DNA from: Clostridium sp. CAG:167
Lineage (GTDB): Bacteria; Bacillota; Clostridia; Lachnospirales; Lachnospiraceae
DNA length: 10,298 nucleotides
Reading direction: 5' to 3'
Assembly (NCBI GenBank): GCA_000433735.1
Contig: HF998349.1
Location: forward strand, 22,142-32,439
How positions within the stretch are numbered: the stretch's first letter is position 1; the number at the start of each line of letters is the position of its first letter. Shown in pieces: positions 7,185 to 10,298 of this stretch. The notes under the pieces were generated by a model that saw nothing but the letters and a program-made list of their open reading frames with translations, ran no database searches and was not told the origin of the DNA. A program made the position numbers and the translations under genes.

Positions 7185-9155
7185 ATGGAATTTTTCCAAG
7201 TGACAGAAAAAGTAATTTATTTTCGAAATGAAGGAGAACTTTTAAAAATAGAGGGCTGGGGAAAGAACAGCCTGAGAGTCCAGTCTTCTCTGATGGATCA
7301 GATCCCATCCGGTGAATCTGCTTTGCTGCCTCAGGAAGACAGGGATGTGAAGATCCGGGTGGAGGATATGCGCCATGCCAGTATTCAAAATGGCAGTATC
7401 CGGGCGGAACTTTTCGTACAGGAGTGGGGGAATGCACTGCAGATCACTTTTTGCGATGAAACTGGAAAAGTGCTGTTGAGAGAGATATCCGGCGGGGGAG
7501 CCCTTACCAGAAAAGCCAGATTTTTTCAGGCACTGCCGGGAGGCGGCTATCGGCTGAAAGCATCTTTTGAGGCAGACCCGGATGAAAAAATATATGGCAT
7601 GGGACAGTATCAACAGGAAATCTGGGATCTGAAAGGATGCAACCTGGAACTGGCTCACAGAAATTCCCAGGCCAGTGTGCCCTTTTATCTTTCCAGTGAA
7701 GGATATGGTTTCCTCTGGCACAATCCGGCTGTAGGAGAGGTGCATTTTGGAAAAAACACAACGGAGTGGGTAGCCAATGCGGCAGATAAACTGGATTATT
7801 GGATTACGGCAGGAAAGACGCCGGCACAGATTGAGAGACAGTATGCGGACTGTGTGGGCAAAGTGCCCATGATGCCGGAGTACGGCCTGGGATTCTGGCA
7901 GTGTAAACTTCGTTATTACAACCAGCAGCAGGTGTTAGATGTGGCCAAGGAGTACAAAGACCGGGGCATCCCGCTGGACGTGCTGGTGATCGATTATTAT
8001 CACTGGCCACATTGCGGCGACTGGCGTTTTGAAGAGGAATTTTTCCCGGAACCAAAGAAGATGGTAGATACCCTTCATGAATGGGGGATTGAAACTATGG
8101 TGTCGGTATGGCCGCAGGTGGAATGGGGCAGTGAGAATTTTGAGGAAATGAAGCAGCAGGGCCTTCTGGTAAAACAGAGTGCCGGTGTGGATGCCCAGAT
8201 GATCTTCCACGGCAACAATGTATTTATGGATGCCACCAATCCACGGACCCGTCAGTATGTATGGGAAAAGTGCAAAAAGAATTATGCAGATCTGGGGATC
8301 CGCACATTTTGGCTGGATGAGGCGGAGCCGGAGTTTACCAATTATAATTATGAAATGTACCAGTACCACGCAGGACCGGTATCCAAGGTGGGAAATGTGT
8401 ATCCGAGAGAATATTCCCGACTTTTTTATGAAGGCCAGAAAGACATGGGGCAGCAGGATATTGTGAACCTGGTGCGCTGTGCCTGGGTAGGCAGTCAGCG
8501 GTACGGTGCCCTGGTGTGGTCCGGAGATATCTGGTCCAGTTATGAGGACTTCAGAAAGCAGTTGTGCGCCGGACTTCACATGGGACTGGCCGGTATTCCA
8601 TGGTGGACTACGGATATTGGCGGTTTCCACGGAGGCAATGTGGAAAGTGATGATTTTAAGGAACTTTTGATCCGTTGGTTCCAGTTTGGAACTTTCTGTC
8701 CGGTTATGCGGCTTCATGGACTTCGCATGCCGGGAGAAAAAATCTTTGACCGCCACGGCGTGGAACGAGAGTGGACCGGAGCTGACAATGAAGTGTGGAG
8801 TTACGGGGAAGAAGCTTATGAGATTTTCGTAAAATACATTGGTATCCGTGAGCAGATGAGAGACTACACAAGGAGACTGATGAAAGAGGCTCATGAAGAA
8901 GGAACTCCGGTTATGCGTACATTGTTCTACGAGTTCCCGGAAGATACAGCGTGCTGGAACATTTACGACGAATACATGTATGGGGATAAATTGTTGGTAG
9001 CACCGGTGTGTCATGAGCATGCTATGGCCAGACAGGTATATCTGCCGGCAAGTACCACATGGCAGGAGGCAGCTACCGGAAAAGAATATGCAGGAGGAAA
9101 GGTGTACGATGTGGAGGCACCGTTAGACCGGATTCCTGTTTTTATAAGAAAATAA
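7185..9155 (+). CDS. GH31-family alpha-glycosidase, intracellular (alpha-xylosidase-like)
   Basis: The protein has 656 residues and no signal peptide, so it acts on imported oligosaccharides in the cytoplasm. The start is the ATG at 7185, six bases after GGAGG; an upstream in-frame ATG at 7107 would read through the terminator hairpin. Residues ~1-225 are the N-terminal beta-sandwich (KIYGMGQYQQE, VPFYLSSEGYGFLWHN). The TIM barrel (~226-575) shows GFWQCKLRYY (236-245), VIDYYHW with D270, the nucleophile motif FWLDEAEPE (D378), WSGDI with the acid/base D448, WWTTDIGGF (473-481) and MRLHG (508-512). The D378-to-D448 spacing of 70 is close to the 66 seen in YicI. A short C-terminal sandwich follows, and the protein is shorter than ~770-residue YicI, so a distal domain is probably missing. 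GH31 includes alpha-xylosidases, alpha-glucosidases and alpha-galactosidases; specificity is not settled here. Confidence 0.93.
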   Translation: MEFFQVTEKVIYFRNEGELLKIEGWGKNSLRVQSSLMDQIPSGESALLPQEDRDVKIRVEDMRHASIQNGSIRAELFVQEWGNALQITFCDETGKVLLREISGGGALTRKARFFQALPGGGYRLKASFEADPDEKIYGMGQYQQEIWDLKGCNLELAHRNSQASVPFYLSSEGYGFLWHNPAVGEVHFGKNTTEWVANAADKLDYWITAGKTPAQIERQYADCVGKVPMMPEYGLGFWQCKLRYYNQQQVLDVAKEYKDRGIPLDVLVIDYYHWPHCGDWRFEEEFFPEPKKMVDTLHEWGIETMVSVWPQVEWGSENFEEMKQQGLLVKQSAGVDAQMIFHGNNVFMDATNPRTRQYVWEKCKKNYADLGIRTFWLDEAEPEFTNYNYEMYQYHAGPVSKVGNVYPREYSRLFYEGQKDMGQQDIVNLVRCAWVGSQRYGALVWSGDIWSSYEDFRKQLCAGLHMGLAGIPWWTTDIGGFHGGNVESDDFKELLIRWFQFGTFCPVMRLHGLRMPGEKIFDRHGVEREWTGADNEVWSYGEEAYEIFVKYIGIREQMRDYTRRLMKEAHEEGTPVMRTLFYEFPEDTACWNIYDEYMYGDKLLVAPVCHEHAMARQVYLPASTTWQEAATGKEYAGGKVYDVEAPLDRIPVFIRK

Positions 9156-9183
9156 AACCCAGAAGAAAGGCAGGTAGATTAGA

Positions 9184-10005
9184 ATGTATACATTTACAGA
9201 GGATTGCCGGTTGGGCATCGAGGAAATTGATAAGGAGCATGAGGAATTGTTTCGCCTGATCAATGAAGCACAGGAATTGCTTGATCAGAAAATGGCATCG
9301 GAAAAGATTGTGGCCAATATCGTGGACCATCTGGGACGCTACGCCAGAGAGCATTTTGCCCACGAAGAGGCTTATATGGAATCTATAAAGGATCCGGAAC
9401 TTCCGAGACAGAAAAAAGAACATCAGGAATTTGCCGCAAAGATTGAAAGCATCGAGCTGTCCGGAGCCGGTGAAGAGGAAAGCCGGGACATCCTGGCAAA
9501 TCTTGTGCAGTACCTGGCAAAATGGCTGTATCACCATATCCTGGGAAGTGACATCATGATCGGCACCATGACCGAGGCAGAAAAAGAGTCGCCTTTTGCT
9601 TTTACCAGTGAATATAAAACCGACATTCCGTTGGTGGATGAAGAACACGCCAGACTGTTTCGGATCATCGAAGAAGCCTATGACCTTATGAAAGAGGAAC
9701 TTCTGTCGGATAAGTACGACCAGATCATGGAGATACTGGAAGAACTGAAAGAGTACACAAAGACACATTTCCGGGACGAAGAAGCCTATATGGAAAAAAT
9801 CGGCTATGAAGGTCTGGAAGCCCAGAAGATGGCCCACGAATCCTTTGTAGATAAGTTAAACGATATGAACCTGCAGGAAATCGATGACAGCCAGCAGGAA
9901 TCCCTGTATGAACTGATCGACTATCTTCTGGCATGGCTGAAAAACCATATATTGAAGATGGATAAGAAGATACCGGTGGTTTGGGGTCTTTTACAGTTTC
10001 CGTAA
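9184..10005 (+). CDS. tandem two-domain bacteriohemerythrin
   Basis: The protein has 273 residues with two hemerythrin four-helix domains (~1-130 and ~140-265), each a non-heme di-iron oxygen-binding fold. Ligands visible in domain 1: H19, H57, E61, H80, H118, D123. In domain 2: H155, H195, E199, H218, H255, D260. The HxxxE and HxxxxD spacings match classical hemerythrin. The position equivalent to H73 of sipunculid hemerythrin, four residues before H80 and H218, is Gln in both domains (Q76, Q214), so one iron ligand is absent twice. Family roles include oxygen storage, sensing or scavenging in anaerobes. There are no membrane segments or signalling domains. The ribosome binding site is modest (AAAGGCAGG). 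It lies 28 bases after GH31 with no terminator between, so co-transcription is likely. The last residues and stop codon run into the left arm of a large palindrome. Confidence 0.94.
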   Translation: MYTFTEDCRLGIEEIDKEHEELFRLINEAQELLDQKMASEKIVANIVDHLGRYAREHFAHEEAYMESIKDPELPRQKKEHQEFAAKIESIELSGAGEEESRDILANLVQYLAKWLYHHILGSDIMIGTMTEAEKESPFAFTSEYKTDIPLVDEEHARLFRIIEEAYDLMKEELLSDKYDQIMEILEELKEYTKTHFRDEEAYMEKIGYEGLEAQKMAHESFVDKLNDMNLQEIDDSQQESLYELIDYLLAWLKNHILKMDKKIPVVWGLLQFP

Positions 10006-10151
10006 TGCGGCAGAAAAGTCTGCGTTCCGTGGGGCTTTCGCTAGTTAAGTGCGTAGCGGTATGGGTGCTTATGCTAAAGCATATACAAGCACCTCATACC
10101 GACGCACTTAAAACCCACTTCACGCAAAACTTTTCTGCCGCATTACTGGAA
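9998..10151. repeat. 154-base imperfect palindrome with 18-bp perfect terminal arms
   Basis: GTAATGCGGCAGAAAAGT (10002-10019) pairs perfectly with 10129-10146. Further inward pairings are 10021-10025 with 10122-10126, 10029-10033 with 10114-10118, 10045-10054 with 10102-10111, 10057-10063 with 10095-10101, 10064-10070 with 10087-10093, and a tip of ATGC/GCAT around TAAA (10071-10082). Outside, TTCC (9998-10001) pairs with GGAA (10148-10151). That is about 60 base pairs in one long hairpin with small internal loops. There is no T tract after it, so it is not a simple terminator. It fits a MITE/REP-type palindromic repeat or a structured RNA. It contains the stop codon of the hemerythrin gene. 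Confidence 0.85.
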
Positions 10152-10166
10152 TGTGAAAAAAGTATC

Positions 10167-10196
10167 GGCCATCCATCTCCTGGTGGCTGGCCTTTT
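10167..10196 (+). terminator. probable intrinsic terminator after the hemerythrin gene
   Basis: GGCCA (10167-10171) pairs with TGGCC (10188-10192). After one mismatch, CCA (10173-10175) pairs with TGG (10184-10186) across an 8-base loop. TTTT follows at 10193-10196 and six A precede at 10156-10161, so it may also work in reverse. It would end a GH31-hemerythrin transcript. Confidence 0.65.
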
Positions 10197-10220
10197 CAGA
10201 GTTCCCGCCTTGCATAGAAA

Positions 10221-10298
10221 TTACTTTGTGTGGAGTGGGTACAAAGGCGCAAGTATCTGGCATGCGTTCTGTGCATGCCGATACTTCTGCGTCTTTGT
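10221..10298. repeat. second palindrome, related to the first and cut by the window end
   Basis: ACAAAG (10241-10246) pairs with CTTTGT (10293-10298), CGCA (10248-10251) with TGCG (10288-10291), AGTATC (10252-10257) with GATACT (10280-10285), and GGCATGC (10259-10265) with GCATGCC (10273-10279), around a 7-base loop. The flank TTTGTGTGGAGTGGG (10225-10239) matches 13 of 15 bases of the reverse complement of 10114-10128 in the first palindrome, at the equivalent structural position. The outer right arm would lie beyond the window. No coding frame is supported in 10197-10298. Confidence 0.7.

Noticed and set aside
6393..7199. 268-residue Leu/Phe-rich open frame on the minus strand, resembling a membrane protein
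   Set aside because: The hydrophobic runs are the complement of the Asn-, Ser- and Lys-rich codons of the glycosidase tail, and it also runs through the terminator.
7935..9020. 361-residue open frame on the minus strand opposite GH31
   Set aside because: It is entirely antisense to a well-supported GH31 gene and shows no family motif.
9998..10151. Integron attC site or riboswitch as an explanation of the palindrome
   Set aside because: No GTTRRRY/RYYYAAC core sites are at the ends, no integrase or cassette is nearby, and it lies downstream of a gene rather than in a leader.
9981..10217. 78-residue plus-strand open frame over the large palindrome
   Set aside because: It begins inside the hemerythrin gene, runs through the palindrome and the terminator, and has no ribosome binding site or family resemblance.

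Overview
The window looks like chromosomal DNA of a gut-type Firmicute, most likely a Lachnospiraceae member. The evidence is GGAGG-type ribosome binding sites, short U-tailed terminators, a large secreted glycosidase with a very lysine-rich C-terminal surface module, and an anaerobe-style hemerythrin. No rRNA, tRNA, CRISPR array, transposase or phage gene was seen. The taxonomic call is an inference from gene style, not from a marker gene.

Layout. Positions 1-1146 (+) hold the 3' part of a CobW/COG0523-type GTPase, which overlaps a small unrecognised multi-pass membrane protein by four bases. A convergent AraC-family regulator follows (1153-2022, -). Its intrinsic terminator hairpin contains the stop codons of both converging genes. 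Positions 2023-2250 are a divergent regulatory region with a good promoter for each direction and three copies of an AACTTTTT[G/C]A motif, which are candidate regulator sites. Then comes a 1613-residue secreted modular enzyme (2251-7092, +) with a DUF1680 catalytic domain of the GH146/GH127 beta-L-arabinofuranosidase type, carbohydrate-binding-like modules and a basic tail. A terminator and a new promoter follow. Next is a cytoplasmic GH31 alpha-glycosidase (7185-9155, +), and 28 bases later a tandem hemerythrin (9184-10005, +). The last 300 bases hold a large imperfect palindrome, a terminator and a second, partly visible, related palindrome.

How the genes may work together. The divergent AraC protein is the obvious candidate regulator of the secreted arabinofuranosidase, which would trim beta-L-arabinofuranosyl ends from plant-cell-wall glycans at the cell surface. 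GH31 would process imported oligosaccharides inside the cell. No transporter or sugar-catabolic gene is visible, so the locus is incomplete as a self-contained utilisation system. The hemerythrin probably shares a transcript with GH31 but has no obvious role in sugar use.

Most interesting points: the same iron-ligand His is replaced by Gln in both hemerythrin domains; the two palindromes at the right end appear to be one repeat family; the direct repeats near the AraC gene may be its operators; and the C-terminal module of the secreted enzyme has about 40% Lys and no acidic residue. I found no clear evidence of an entirely new defence or mobile system.
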